Shown here piece after piece: positions 1 to 10,658 of a stretch of 64,000 nucleotides of DNA. A model generated the notes under the pieces. That model did not search any database. It worked only from the letters and a program-made list of their open reading frames with translations, and was not told the origin of the DNA. Where the stretch lies: positions 34,206,645 to 34,270,644 of the forward strand of contig NC_057763.1 in assembly GCF_010389155.1 (NCBI RefSeq), in the 5' to 3' direction. Position numbers and translations under genes: made by a program. Source of the stretch: Erigeron canadensis. Its lineage: Eukaryota > Streptophyta > Magnoliopsida > Asterales > Asteraceae. The stretch's first letter is position 1. Each line of letters starts with the position of its first letter.

Positions 1-2248
1 GTCTACCGATGGTGCAACAGTTCTTAATGGTGACAGTTTTCCAATGAAAGTGGAGAAGAACGGAACTCGTCTGACCGGGTATCCACAGGCGGATTTAAAG
101 ACTGCCATTGACACTGCAGGCGATCTAAGTCAGATGTCGGCTAAGGTTAAATTTAAAGGAACTTTGTTCGGTGTGAAGCTTGGGGGCAACCTCATGCCTA
201 CAAATATTAAGCTCCAAAATGAAGGCTTTAAGTGTCCCAAAGCAACAACGAAAGCCAGTACGTATTTCTTTCTAGACATTTGCAAGCCTCACTTGTTTTC
301 TGTTACTGAAATATGATCGATTGACTGGTTTGGAAAATTTAGAACCAGATTCTTTAAATGTTTCTGTCAGTTTGAAGTAGCTGTTGGAAAGCCGTCATAT
401 AAGTCTAACTAGACTGTATATCTTCCACTGTGTGCATAGTTTGGCTGAAACCAAATATATACCAAGGTTTTGTGTCCAAAATGTCAAACTGAGCTTACCA
501 GTTTGTTTAAAAGACCAGGATTGTTTGTCTTATGATCTTATTTAAAAAAAAAACGGTAGATTGATAGGAACCGTTTAATCCCATGTACCGAATTGGTACC
601 CACATAACCCCCAGCAGGGATAGTGTCAAGGTAATTCAACCATTTAAATTCAATTCTGCCTCTGGCAAGATTCGAACTCAGGTTGCTCCTAGAAAGTGGC
701 AGCTGGTGGCCAACTCTTCTACGAAGAGTTGGTTTATGATCTTATTTATCATTAGACGCAATTCACTTTATTCATAAGGTTCATGACTTCCACGATTTTT
801 ATACTAACTTCTTGCTTGTTTTTATTGATGAAACAGAAACTATGCATGTGTGCTGTAAAAAAGATCCCAAGTATAAGCCGAAGAAGAAGACACTAAAGTT
901 CTTTCCTAGAAGAAAAGCTGATCTGTCCATCATATACGACATTACACAGGCATACAAGGGCAATTACCTCGCTGAGGTAACCATCGAGAATGATCACCCA
1001 CTAGGTCGTCTTGATCATTGGAACTTAACCTTTGAATGGATGAGAAATGAGTTTATTTATGATATGCGTGGCGCTTTTACTCGTAAGAAAGAGCTTTCTG
1101 AATGCCTCTACAGTGCAGCAGGACAATATTATCAAGACTTTGATTTCTCTAAAGTCATGAGCTGCCAAAAAAAACCCATCATTTCCGACCTTCCTCCAAC
1201 CATGAAAGATGATGAGAAGATTGGGAAATTGCCATATTGTTGCCGGAATGGAAGCATTTTACCAAAAATCATGAATGCAACTAAATCCAAGTCAGTTTTT
1301 CAGATGAATGTTTTCAAACTTCCGCCTGATTTAAATCGAACCGCCATCAATCCACCTCAAAACTGGCACATTGAAGGCTTTGTTAACCCGCATTACAAAT
1401 GTGGCCAGCCCGTACATATTGACCCAACAGAAACCCCTGACCCGAGTGGCATTGAAGCCACCATCTCTGCCATAGCAAGTTATCAAGTAACTTGCAATAT
1501 AACAAGACCTAAACCCAAAATGGCGAAATGTTGTGTGTCATATTCAGCTTATTATGCCGATTCAGTCGTTCCGTGCAATACTTGCGCGTGTGGCTGTGAG
1601 GATGAAAACACTAGAAAATGTGATGAGGATGCCGCAGCATTGCCACTTCCCGCGGAAGCATTGCTTGTTCCATTTGCTAACAGGACTGCCAAAGTAAGAG
1701 CATGGGCTAAAATCAAGCACTTGGATTTACCAAGAAAGTTACCATGCCCAGATAACTGCCCGATTAGCTTAAACTGGCACGTTGACAGCGATTATAAAAC
1801 CGGGTGGACAGCAAGGGTAACAATATTCAACTGGGAAAGGCGACCCTTTGCAGACTGGTTCATGGCTGTGAAGATGAAAAAAGCATTCCCCGGATTCCAA
1901 AACGTTTACTCCTTTAATGGAACGAAATTACCAAACGTGAACAGGACAATATTTATGCAAGGGTTGCCTGGTTTGAACTACTTGGTGGCATTAACAAACG
2001 GGTCAAAACCAGGGGAACCACCTGTACCGGGTAAACAACAATCAGTAATTTCGTTTTTGAAGAAAAATATACCTCGATTACATATAGCAAATGGAGACGG
2101 GTTTCCGTCAAAGGTAGTGTTTAATGGTGAAGAATGTGCATTGCCTAAACGATTACCTAAACGTTCCGCGGGCAGTCCTCGATCTCCTATCAGTTTTTTT
2201 CTGGCTGCTGTTGTTGCGTGTTTGACGTTCATTGTGATTACATATTGA
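1..2248 (+). CDS. COBL: COBRA-like protein, COBL7/10 subgroup (5' end outside window)
   Basis: The gene enters the window already in frame (phase from base 2). The partial exon runs to 257 and stops at a GTACGT donor; the last exon is 837-2248, and one base plus two bases rebuild a Lys codon at the junction. The last exon encodes about 470 residues with the COBRA-domain signature (WNLTFEWMRNEFIYDMRGAF), a cysteine cluster with a CCVSYS core followed by CNTCACGC, and a hydrophobic C-terminal tail (SFFLAAVVACLTFIVITY), which fits a GPI-anchor signal. COBRA-family proteins are GPI-anchored, secreted to the outer plasma membrane face or wall, and affect cellulose organisation; the COBL7/8/10/11 group has an extra N-terminal region, matching the upstream exon here. 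The intron (258-836) holds a SINE. Family assignment is firm; the exact paralogue is not. Confidence 0.9.
545..733 (-). mobile_element. tRNA-related SINE in the COBRA-like intron
   Basis: The element is flanked by a 15-bp direct repeat TTATGATCTTATTTA at 530-544 and 734-748. Read on the minus strand it starts with a 9-bp stem hairpin (bases 710-732), carries a B-box-like GAGTTCGAATCTTG, and ends in a run of T before the target duplication, as in Au-type plant SINEs. It lies antisense to the host gene, inside the intron. Confidence 0.72.
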
Positions 2249-2728
2249 TCTTCCATCAGTGACACTATGTAATTTGTAGAATTTGGAAGAAAAAAAAATT
2301 ATGATAGAGTTTTTACAGAGCGAGTTTTTTTGGTTAATAGAATTGTTACAAAATGATATATTTATAAGATATAGCTGTAATATGTGTTCATTTGTGACTG
2401 GTAGAGTGGTAGGTATCAGTCATAGTATCAGAGACTAGAGACTAAATAAAATGGTCACTATTAAGATGGAAAATAAATAATTTTGCTAATACGATCAGAG
2501 ATAGATAAGATATAAATAAATGAAACTTAAATTTAAAATTTGAATTAGTATAACAGAGATAAGATATGAACCTTAATAGTAGCATTATAATAATTTGACT
2601 TAGTATACGATAATATTTCAATTAGATATATCTATCGAAAACTCATACGAGTATTTTCCTAGGATAGATGGGGTTATAAGTAAACTTCACCCATATCATC
2701 TTGGCATTATTCTTCAATGACCTAAAAC
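2249..2728. other. AT-rich intergenic spacer
   Basis: This is the 3' flank of the COBRA-like gene and the promoter of the DRP4-like gene. It is AT-rich and I see no gene, RNA or clear element in it. Confidence 0.6.
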
Positions 2729-4977
2729 ATGGCGGATTTCAACCAAACCCTTCTTCCCCCACTTGTTAAAGAAATCAAAGAAAGGTTCAATAAACCCATA
2801 AATGAATTGTTTGAAACGCTTATCGATTTCGATGTGATAGAAAGGCGGATGTTCCCCAAAATCATAGTGGTAGGCGATGCTAATGTAGGTAAAACTAGCG
2901 TTGTGAGCAAGCTGGTAGGCGTTGATCTGCCTCGCGAAATAGGAATTCCTTTCACTCTCAGTTTTCAGTATCATGATGATCCTTTAAGCAAAATGTTTTT
3001 AAGTTACGATAACTATCCACTTCCGGTAAAGAAAGAAGTATCCCAAGATGATTTGGAGAGTGAGATTACAGAGGCTGTGAAATCGCTGCCTGCTTACTGG
3101 TCAAAATCGAGATCAAATTTTACAGTGATCGTTATGCAACCGTATGTTTCTAATCTCAATATTGTTCTGTTACCTGGACTCAAAAACTATCCTCACGATG
3201 ACAAGGCTCATGTAGATCGAGAGATCGAGATTTTGGATGGTAAAATCAATTTCAATTCTTTCATTATCATGATTATGATTTAATTTTCTTTTGTTACGTA
3301 CGTAATAATGTATATGAACCTAATAAAGTTGCGTTTTTAGGTTATGTTAAGAATCAACCTAGATATGGTAGATGCATTTTTCTACATGTGGTGTCAGCAC
3401 CAGATTTTCATTCAAATCTGTCTATGAAGTATTTTAATAGAGCGTACTACAAATCGCACGTCGTTACTGTAGTCACGAATCTAGAGTCATGCTCTGATCC
3501 GTCTATCATCGCACAACTGACTACGCAGAAAGTTGGCTTTTGGTTTGATGAGCACTCGTATTTATTTGTTGAAACTAGTAGTTCAGTTGGGAAGGAGGGA
3601 GAAAAGTGTAAACAATTAGTTGAAGAAATGTACAAGAAATGTGATGAAGAAGCTGCTGCAAAAGAAGAGTTTGATTTGGATGATGAAGAAGGTGACTTCG
3701 GGTTTGAATATCTGTTTGTTGAAAGTAGCTCAGTTGTGGAGGATGAGAAAGGCAAACATATCAAAGAAGATACTGAGAAACACGAAGAAGTTACTACTCG
3801 GGTGGACGAGAAAAGTGAAGGAATCGAACAGGGTATCCAAAATAAGTATAATGTTTTCTCAAAAATTATTGACGGGAAATATTGCGGGTACGATGTAGTT
3901 GCCAAATCTCTGGTTGATAGTATGTTGTCAATGTTGTTCAACTGGAATTCTGAGATTTATGAAGGAATTTCGAGGGAGTTGGAAAAAACTGCAATCAAGA
4001 GAAGACAATTAGAAGAACGGTTTGATTCGTTTAGTGAAGCATTACCAACGATGTTGTCTGTCGTAGACTTAGCAAGTCGCTCTCTTTCGAAGCTCTTTGT
4101 AGACAAAATGTATGAAGAGTATGAAAATGAAAGTTCTATGCATGCAGCTGCAATGATGAAAGACAAGTTTGATATGTTTCAATCCTTACTTCTGGATCCA
4201 AGCATTCATATAAATGGTAAATTTCTGGATGAAGAGTATAAGTTATTGGTTAGCAGGTACGACGACTTTCTACCTCCCCCGGCTCCAGGCATGCTACACT
4301 GGCTCCTCAATAAACTAATCTCAAATGCTTCCAGTATTAGTAAAAACTTTTCTGCAACTCTATTCATACACATGAATGATGTCGTAGCAAAAGTTCTGGT
4401 TGACCATGCGAAACACCATCGACAGTTGTATTCACCTCTGAAGTTGGCAGCCCAAAGGGTTCTTGCAAAGATGCAATGGGATTTCAATACAAAGGTGGAT
4501 GCATTGTTAAACATGGAAAAGAATGTTATCCTTACATGCCAACCTGGTTACAAGGCAAAATGGGACAGGTTAAAATCAATTGAGCTAAAGATTGCTGATA
4601 TCGAGAAAAAAGTTGTAGACATTGAAGGATTGGGTCGTGTCGAAGTTGGGCATCTTGCTGCATATGATGAGCGTAGACTTAAAGTGGCTTTTAGCTTAAA
4701 GATGCGCATCGTATGTTATTGGGAATTTGTTGTGAACCGGTTTGTTGATTACGCAATGCTGAATCTAATGTCTTCTATGGAGGATATGATGTCTAAGTAT
4801 GGGTTTAACATTGCAATGAAAGATAACTTAACCAAGAGTTCTCAAGATGAGAGCATCAAGTTACCGAATTTAGATCCTGAGCTATCTCTATTCAAGTTTA
4901 TTCTGGAAAATAAAGTTGATCATCTTAATAAAGTGAAAAAAGAGATCGAGATATTGCAACATCGAGAATATGATTAG
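2729..4977 (+). CDS. DRP4C: Dynamin-related protein 4C-like, degenerate GTPase
   Basis: Two exons, 2729-3239 and 3341-4977, join in phase to rebuild a Gly codon and give about 715 residues. The N-terminal half is a dynamin-type G domain: P-loop GDANVGKTS at residues 49-57, then a switch-II region reading LLPGL where dynamins have DLPG, and a G4-like VTNLES where TKLD is usual. An acidic insertion follows (about 3540-3830), in which a segment starting YLFVE.SS appears twice. The C-terminal half is a helical middle/effector region (FNKI-type stalk) starting near 'NVFSKIIDGKYCGYDV'. Plant DRP4 proteins are Mx-like dynamins of unclear function, with many broken paralogues. The reading frame here is intact, but loss of the G3 Asp suggests altered or lost GTP hydrolysis. 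The name rests on overall architecture, not on an alignment I could run. Confidence 0.8.
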
Positions 4978-5186
4978 CTTCAATGGAGGTTGGTTAGTTA
5001 TTGAGGTGTTGGTTAGTTTAACTATATGTAATGTTCGTTTTATTATATAAAGGTATGATTATGGACAAAGTTGTTGCTACCCCTCTAGCATATATGTTGC
5101 TCATGTTCTGGTAATTTTATTTAAATAGGGCCGATCGAGCGGTTTTGTTTGTCACGTTTGGTTTGTATTCAATCGATTGGTGTGTT
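4978..5186. other. 3' flank of DRP4-like gene up to the MULE insertion site
   Basis: Short spacer ending at the 9-bp target duplication. It is interrupted by the 8.2 kb element and resumes at 13427. Confidence 0.6.
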
Positions 5187-5195
5187 GCGTTTATT
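5187..5195. repeat. Left 9-bp target-site duplication of the MULE
   Basis: GCGTTTATT here is identical to 13418-13426. The next two bases (GG) also match, so the duplication could be 9 to 11 bp; all of these lengths are normal for Mutator-like elements. Confidence 0.85.
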
Positions 5196-5441
5196 GGAAA
5201 AATTTTCCGAAACGGGCGTATTTCAAGGGTGTTTTGTCAAACAAGTTTTGAAAAAAAAATATTTATGAAACCAGTGAATCCGGTATTTGAAATACCGGAT
5301 TCAAATATTCTAGTCAAATCCGGTATTTGAAATACCGGATTCAAATATTCTAGTCAAAAAGAATATTTGAATCCTGTATTTGAATCCGGTATTTCAAATA
5401 CCGGACTCGAAGGTTGATGTGACAGTGGGACAGTGGTGGTA
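5196..5441 (+). repeat. Left terminal inverted repeat of the MULE
   Basis: About 246 bp matches the inverted right end, including the block GTTTTGTCAAACAAGTTTTG, the start ATGAAACCAGTGAATCCGGT and, further in, CAGTGGGACAGTGGTGGTAC. The left arm is longer because the CCGG palindrome segment is repeated in tandem. Confidence 0.82.
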
Positions 5442-5524
5442 CTGGTGGTACAGTGTAGTGGTACTGGTGGTACAGTGGTCAAATACACGTTACTCAAAAC
5501 CGGTATTTGAAAAACCGGTTTCGA
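5278..5524. repeat. CCGG palindrome cluster upstream of mudrA
   Basis: At least four imperfect palindromes of the form RAAYCCGGTATTTSAAATACCGGRTTY lie near 5278-5305, 5318-5345, 5380-5408 and 5498-5524, about 165-410 bp upstream of the mudrA start. The first two are a near-perfect tandem duplication. They may be protein-binding sites; that is inference. Confidence 0.75.
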
Positions 5525-5689
5525 GGAAACCCTAACACGTGTCGAATGGAGGTGAAACCTTATGATATGTTAACCTAATTAGTTTTTTGTTGTATATATA
5601 TAGTATGTGATGGCTTCTTCTTCATCAGTAAACATTATCAGTACTCAACAAACATTTTTAGATAACATTTCAAACACTTTCAAAAAAAA

Positions 5690-8197
5690 ATGGCTTCTTC
5701 TTCATCATTCAAACCCATTGTAGTTCAGTTAGTATGGGATGATCAAGTATCATTCATAAATGGAATCCTTCAAAATACAGATCCATCGAAAAGAAGAAGT
5801 TTTCCCATTTTCCACATGATGACTTTTTCACAAATCTCTGATATAACTTACAGTTGTTTTGGTATTTCAAAACAACAGTTCAAACTGCAATTATATTTGT
5901 GATATGAATTTAAGGGTGTTCCTTTTAGGAACTTAATTACGGATGATAATACTTTGGCAATGATTTATTATCTCGGTGAAGCGCAATTTGAAGTGAAGTT
6001 CGAGCCTAGTTTTACAAACCAGTTGTTTAGCTTGACTCAAAGTCAGTGTTTTTTTCAAGGGAGTAACCAGCCAGAAGATAACAAAGATGATGAAGATAAC
6101 GAAGATGATGCAGACAATGACGATGATGAAGACAATGACGATGAAGACGATGAACATGTTCAAGATCATGAAATTGACCCAATGGTTGGTGGATCAAGCG
6201 ACGAGGCACCTTATACAAGTGATGATACCATCGACGCATATAGCGTTGATGGGGATGTATCTGGAGATGAAGAAGAAGAAGGGGCTCATGCACAAGGTCC
6301 TTTGGAGCATGAAGAACTTGTTAATCTTCAAGATGATAATGAAGATCGTCTAATGCCATTCAATGAAGTTCAAGAAGATGTGGTATTTTGGTCGCCAGAT
6401 AGAAATGTGATAGAAAAAGGAATGTTTTTTCAGAGCAAGGCGGAGCTTATACACGCTGTTAGGCTTTGGAACATAAGAGAAAACAGAGAACTTATTGTTA
6501 TGGATACAAGGCCAGCGTTTTGGAAAGCACAGTGCATGACCAGGGGGAAGAATTATCGTGGTGTTTCGGACCGGGTCCCGTGTAGGTGGCTTGTAGCTGG
6601 ATCTAACAGAAACAGATTAGGATTGTTTCAGATCACAAAGTGGGTGGAGAGTCACAATTGTTATGGAGAAGTGATATCTAATAACAATCATTGTATGACA
6701 GCAAGTATGATTGCTTCTGAAATTTTGTCACAAGTGCGGGAGGATTTAACTTTAAAAGTTAGACATATCCAGGCCCAAGTAAAAACAACGTTCAATGTTG
6801 ATGTGAGCTACGCCAAGGCGTGGAATGCAAGAAGGTTAGCAATTGAAAGGTTGTATGGAACTTGGCCGAGTAACTTTGATGCACTGCCCAAGTATGTTGC
6901 TGAATTACAACATGCTAACCCAAACACTGTTGTGGAATGGCTCCATTCTCCAACCAGTTCAAGCCATATACATACATTCAAGTATGTATTTTGGGCATTT
7001 GGACCGGCAGTTAGGGCATTCCAACGTTGTATTCCGGTGATCTTTGTCAATGGCACTCATTTGAAAGGCAGCTACAAAGGTAAGTTGCTAACTATAGTGA
7101 CAAAGAACGCCAATGGATAACTATTGTCGGTCGCTTATGGCTTGGTTGATGAAGAGTCTAATGAAAGTTGGGGATGGTTTCTAAATCTCTTTGAAGAGCA
7201 TGTCGGGTCGCAGAGGCAAGGTGATTTGTGTATCATTTCAGACCGTCACCAAGGCATTCTTAATGCAGTAAGCTAAATTGATGGGTGGCATCATCGGTAT
7301 TGTTTGAGGTACGTTTGTAGCAACGTCAACTCGCACTTCAAGAACAGGAGAATCAAAAATCTGGCTTGGGTTATCGGTTCCACCTCCCAATCATCCAAGT
7401 ATACTTGGGCGATAAACACAATCAAAGGTGAAGATGATGCTGTTTGGCCGTATTTGAGGAACATTGGTTTGGAGAAGTGGACTCTAAGGCACGACTCGGC
7501 GCTTCGTCGTTGGGGTAACTTAACGACAAACATTGCCGAGTGTCAAAACAATATCCTTGGTAAGGCTCGAATGCTACCTATTAGAGCTTTAATTGAGAGC
7601 ACTTTTACTTGGACAAGAGACCATTTTGTCAGCCAATACCGGAAGGCAAGTAGTTGGAACCCACCACTAGCTCGCAAAATGTGGCAGGTTTATCAGATGC
7701 GTGAACGAGCGTCAACAAGCCATAGAGTGGAAGTCTTTGATGAACGAACAGGTAATTACACGGTCAGAACAAACCAAAGAAATGCACAAGGCGAGTACAC
7801 ATACAATGTTGTCATGGGGGAGAATAGGAAAAAATGCTCTTGTGGAGCTTGGTAGCATCAAAGGTTTCCATGTTCTCATGCCATTGCTGTTTGCGGATAT
7901 AGACAAGAGAGAGCTGCTAATCTTCCAAGTAAAAGGTACACAACTAGGACATGGAGAAATCAGTATAATGCTGCACTCTTTCCCCTTCGAGAGGTGAATT
8001 ACTGGGCGCCGGTAGATTGGCAGATTCAGGGAGACCCTGAAAAACTGGTCACGCAAAGGGGTAGGAGACGCACCAGACGGTACCGGAACGAGATGGATGA
8101 GAGTTCTACGAGCAGATCTTCAACCTCAAGACAACAAGCTAGATGTGGTATTTGTGGTCAATTGAGCCATAACAGGAAGACATGCCCTGAAATTTGA
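5690..8197 (+). pseudogene. mudrA-like MULE transposase, nonsense-decayed
   Basis: One continuous reading frame of about 835 codons is interrupted only by four stops: TGA 5900-5902, TAA 7118-7120, TAA 7274-7276 and TAG 7853-7855. No frameshift is needed. Visible parts: an N-terminal region rich in Asp/Glu (6085-6330), the MuDR DNA-binding region, the MULE transposase core, a SWIM-type zinc finger (CSC...CSH around 7835-7880) and a C-terminal zinc knuckle CX2CX4HX4C (about 8143-8184). The DDE core should carry Asp in the VDGTHLKG motif, but codon 7049-7051 is AAT (Asn); the second Asp (7241-7243) and the Glu (7538-7540) are kept. A second ATGGCTTCTTC sits out of frame at 5610. The protein would be dead both by stops and by loss of a catalytic residue. 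Confidence 0.9.
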
Positions 8198-8439
8198 ATA
8201 TGTCATGCCATGAAATTTCAACCTCAATTAAAATGTTGTTTTTGTTTGTTTTTCCAGAAATTTATGTCTCTTTGTATTGATGAATTTGAAATTTATGTTT
8301 GTTTTTTCTTGAATTCCTAATCTGTTTTTAATTGGTTCCAACATGAAATAAAAACACATTTTATTGATAACGTTACTTAAGTCTTAAATACAACACAAAA
8401 TATAAAAAACATAGTACTTAAACTAAAATACAACACAAA

Positions 8440-8886
8440 TTACTCTTCATCTTTGCTTGTCATTTTCCCCCAGCCGCGGTAAGCTTTTTCATTTACCCAC
8501 CACTTGTCGTGTTGCGGGCATTTGACTTCCCAAGTACTTTTGCCTTCCCCGCAGTTGTCATGAAACAATTCGGCCCAGGTGCACTGGTCACCCACCGTGT
8601 GACCAGCGTAAAAAACGTCATCCACCACCCTCTTTATCTTCTTGATCTCATCCTGCAGAACCAACGAATATGTCTCTTCGTGCTTCGAGAGTTTACGGCC
8701 TGGTGCTTGTAGTGCCTCAAGCCGATGCTCGCATTGTCGCCTTTTCTCCTGTAGGTAACCCATTTGGTTAGAGAGTTCAGTTTGAAGGAGAGTATCCTCT
8801 TTGACATTAGCAATGATTCTTGATTTCATCTCTTCTTCGGTCAGACGAGGTCGATGAACATTCTTGTTTGATGATAAGGAGGCCAT
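8440..8886 (-). CDS. MULE ORF A: 148-residue helical protein with Cys/His tail
   Basis: An intact ORF lies between the transposase and ORF B; it is convergent with the former and divergent from the latter. I do not recognise a named family. It starts MASLSSNKN, has a central region of charged heptads (about residues 18-95) likely to form a coiled coil, and ends in a stretch with C, H, C, C, H spacing (about residues 103-128) that could bind zinc, followed by an acidic end. Its layout resembles ORFs B and C: MAS start, short Ser/Pro-rich lead, then long amphipathic helices. It may be an accessory transposon protein or captured host sequence. Whether it is expressed cannot be told. Confidence 0.55.
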   Translation of the reverse strand: MASLSSNKNVHRPRLTEEEMKSRIIANVKEDTLLQTELSNQMGYLQEKRRQCEHRLEALQAPGRKLSKHEETYSLVLQDEIKKIKRVVDDVFYAGHTVGDQCTWAELFHDNCGEGKSTWEVKCPQHDKWWVNEKAYRGWGKMTSKDEE

Positions 8887-9115
8887 TTTGTTAGCAAGAG
8901 TGTGTGAATTTGTAAAATATTGAAAATGTCTCGTCGTGCAAATGAAGTGTCTATGAGTTGGTATTTATAGCTTGGATTAAGGGACCAAAACTGTACATCT
9001 TTTGAATTTGAGGTACTAAAATGTTATAGGGACTAATTGTGTAAATATTTTAGCTATAAATATTGGCTCCTTATCAGATATTTCTTACAAACTCTCAAAA
9101 TCTTATACATCTTAA

Positions 9116-9457
9116 ATGGCTTCCTCATCCAATGTCTTTCGATCATGTAACCATAAACCACCAATGACTGTCGATCAAGTGAATGACAGTATCATGGCTG
9201 ATATCCTCGACCACCAAAAGTCCAAAGAGGAAATTGTTGAAATTGGTCTCAAACTGGCAGCGAAAAAGAAATGGTGTGCTGAAGAAATCCGTTATATACA
9301 AACCGGGCATTGTACTGAGCTTGAATGTCAATATGTCACTTATTTGCAGGGGAAGTACGAGAAAATTGAACTTGCTATTGACCAACTTGCTAATGCGGTT
9401 TACACATTGAACGAGTTCATCATGACGGCCAAAGGAGTCCATGAGATGATGAAATAA
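9116..9457 (+). CDS. MULE ORF B: 113-residue helical protein
   Basis: Intact ORF starting MASSSNVFRS, divergent from ORF A across about 230 bp. After a short polar lead it is almost entirely predicted helix, rich in Lys/Glu, with the segment ECQYVTYLQ followed by LANAVYTLNEFI. It has no signal peptide and no known domain that I recognise. The segment ECQYVTYL...TLN is echoed by a relic in the Harbinger-like element at 14794-15240 (EVEYIIYL...TLN), which hints at a shared small-protein family. A noncoding explanation cannot be excluded for so short an ORF, but the start context, MAS beginning and helix pattern match its neighbours. Confidence 0.55.
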   Translation: MASSSNVFRSCNHKPPMTVDQVNDSIMADILDHQKSKEEIVEIGLKLAAKKKWCAEEIRYIQTGHCTELECQYVTYLQGKYEKIELAIDQLANAVYTLNEFIMTAKGVHEMMK

Positions 9458-9727
9458 CTTTGTTATTTAATAATGTGTTCTATATATTATTATGTTGTAT
9501 GTTTGTCTTTAATAAGTTTGTAGTATTTTTAAATTATGAATAAAAGTGTGTTTTTATTAAAACACAAAGTAAACATTACAATACATAAAATAAAAATACA
9601 TAAAACACACTAGAATAATGCTTCTTATTTAAAAAAAATATTTAATTGGGATATAAGCCAAAATCTTCAACATCAACAAAATAATACATTTGTTTGTACG
9701 TCATCCTTGTATTTTTTGGTTAGTTAT

Positions 9728-9970
9728 TTTGAAACCGGTTTTTGAAATACCGGTTTCGAACTTAGTACCCATTACCCCTATTCACGGTCACATTAACCTG
9801 ACAAAAACCTGCAGTATCCGGTTTTTGAAAAACCGGATTCAAAAAGCAACATTGATTCAGTCTGTTGTCTTCAGGTGATGTGACAAGTCTGTTGACTGCC
9901 TACAGTTTGTTGACTGGCTACAGTGGTCGCGTGCATCAATTTCGAAACCGGTATTCCAAATCCCGGTTTT
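9728..9970. repeat. CCGG palindrome cluster upstream of ORF C
   Basis: Three palindromes of the same type as at the element ends lie at about 9728-9756, 9815-9843 and 9940-9972. The last ends about 85 bp before the ORF C start, just before a TATATATATA run. This internal cluster shows that the palindromes are not confined to the terminal repeats. Confidence 0.72.
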
Positions 9971-10057
9971 AAATATAGTATATATATATAACTCGGGTGT
10001 TTAAGCATTTGTAACATATATATCCGACATCTAAAAACCCATAACGATTTGTAAGTT

Positions 10058-10411
10058 ATGGCTTCTTCATCGTCATCTGACCCATCATCACCTCCTACGG
10101 TAACATTTCATGCATTGAAAGCGCAATGTAAAGATGATTTAAGCGACGGGTATGAACTTTACTTGAAAATTAATGACTGTAAGCTGCTTATGGAACAAAG
10201 GAAGCTCGAGCATAACAAGAAAATAAAAGAAATAAGCAAAAAGGGCATCGGAATGATTATAAGTGAAGAAATGCATAAGGATTATCTTGAGACGGCATTA
10301 CCAAGTATCGACGAAATAACATCTGAACTTGAGAAACTGTTAAAGTTGGTTAACAAAAAAATCAACTTGGCGACAATTTATAAATTGGAAGCTGAAGACG
10401 GTTTCAGTTAA
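10058..10411 (+). CDS. MULE ORF C: 117-residue helical protein
   Basis: Intact ORF starting MASSSSSDPSSPP, followed by long charged helices (Lys/Glu/Leu-rich, about residues 20-110), consistent with a coiled-coil protein. No catalytic motif and no membrane segment are seen. It lies immediately downstream of a palindrome cluster and a TATA-like run, and upstream of the convergent PMD pseudogene. It is probably related in architecture to ORFs A and B, but sequence identity is low by eye, so homology is inference. Confidence 0.55.
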   Translation: MASSSSSDPSSPPTVTFHALKAQCKDDLSDGYELYLKINDCKLLMEQRKLEHNKKIKEISKKGIGMIISEEMHKDYLETALPSIDEITSELEKLLKLVNKKINLATIYKLEAEDGFS

Positions 10412-10658
10412 AAAGTTTATGTAGTATTTCAAATATGTATTATGTTTATTTAAGTTTACGTATTCCTTTTATCCTTACTTTGATATTTTTTATTTTGAAT
10501 ATATTAATTTAATGTAAGTTGATGTAAGTTTTATATCCATTTTGTTTTTTTTTTAAATATTTCAATTAAACAATATTATATAAAAAATATATTTATTTAT
10601 AAAATATACAGATAGTTATTAACACAAACCTAAGAAAGAATTACAAGAAAAATATAAT

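Noticed and set aside
3447..3941. 164-codon minus-strand ORF
   Set aside because: It is antisense to the DRP4-like exon and Ser/Phe-rich, as expected for the reverse frame of acidic codons.
6027..6293. His-rich minus-strand ORF
   Set aside because: It is the reverse frame of the Asp/Glu-rich GAT/GAA stretch of mudrA.
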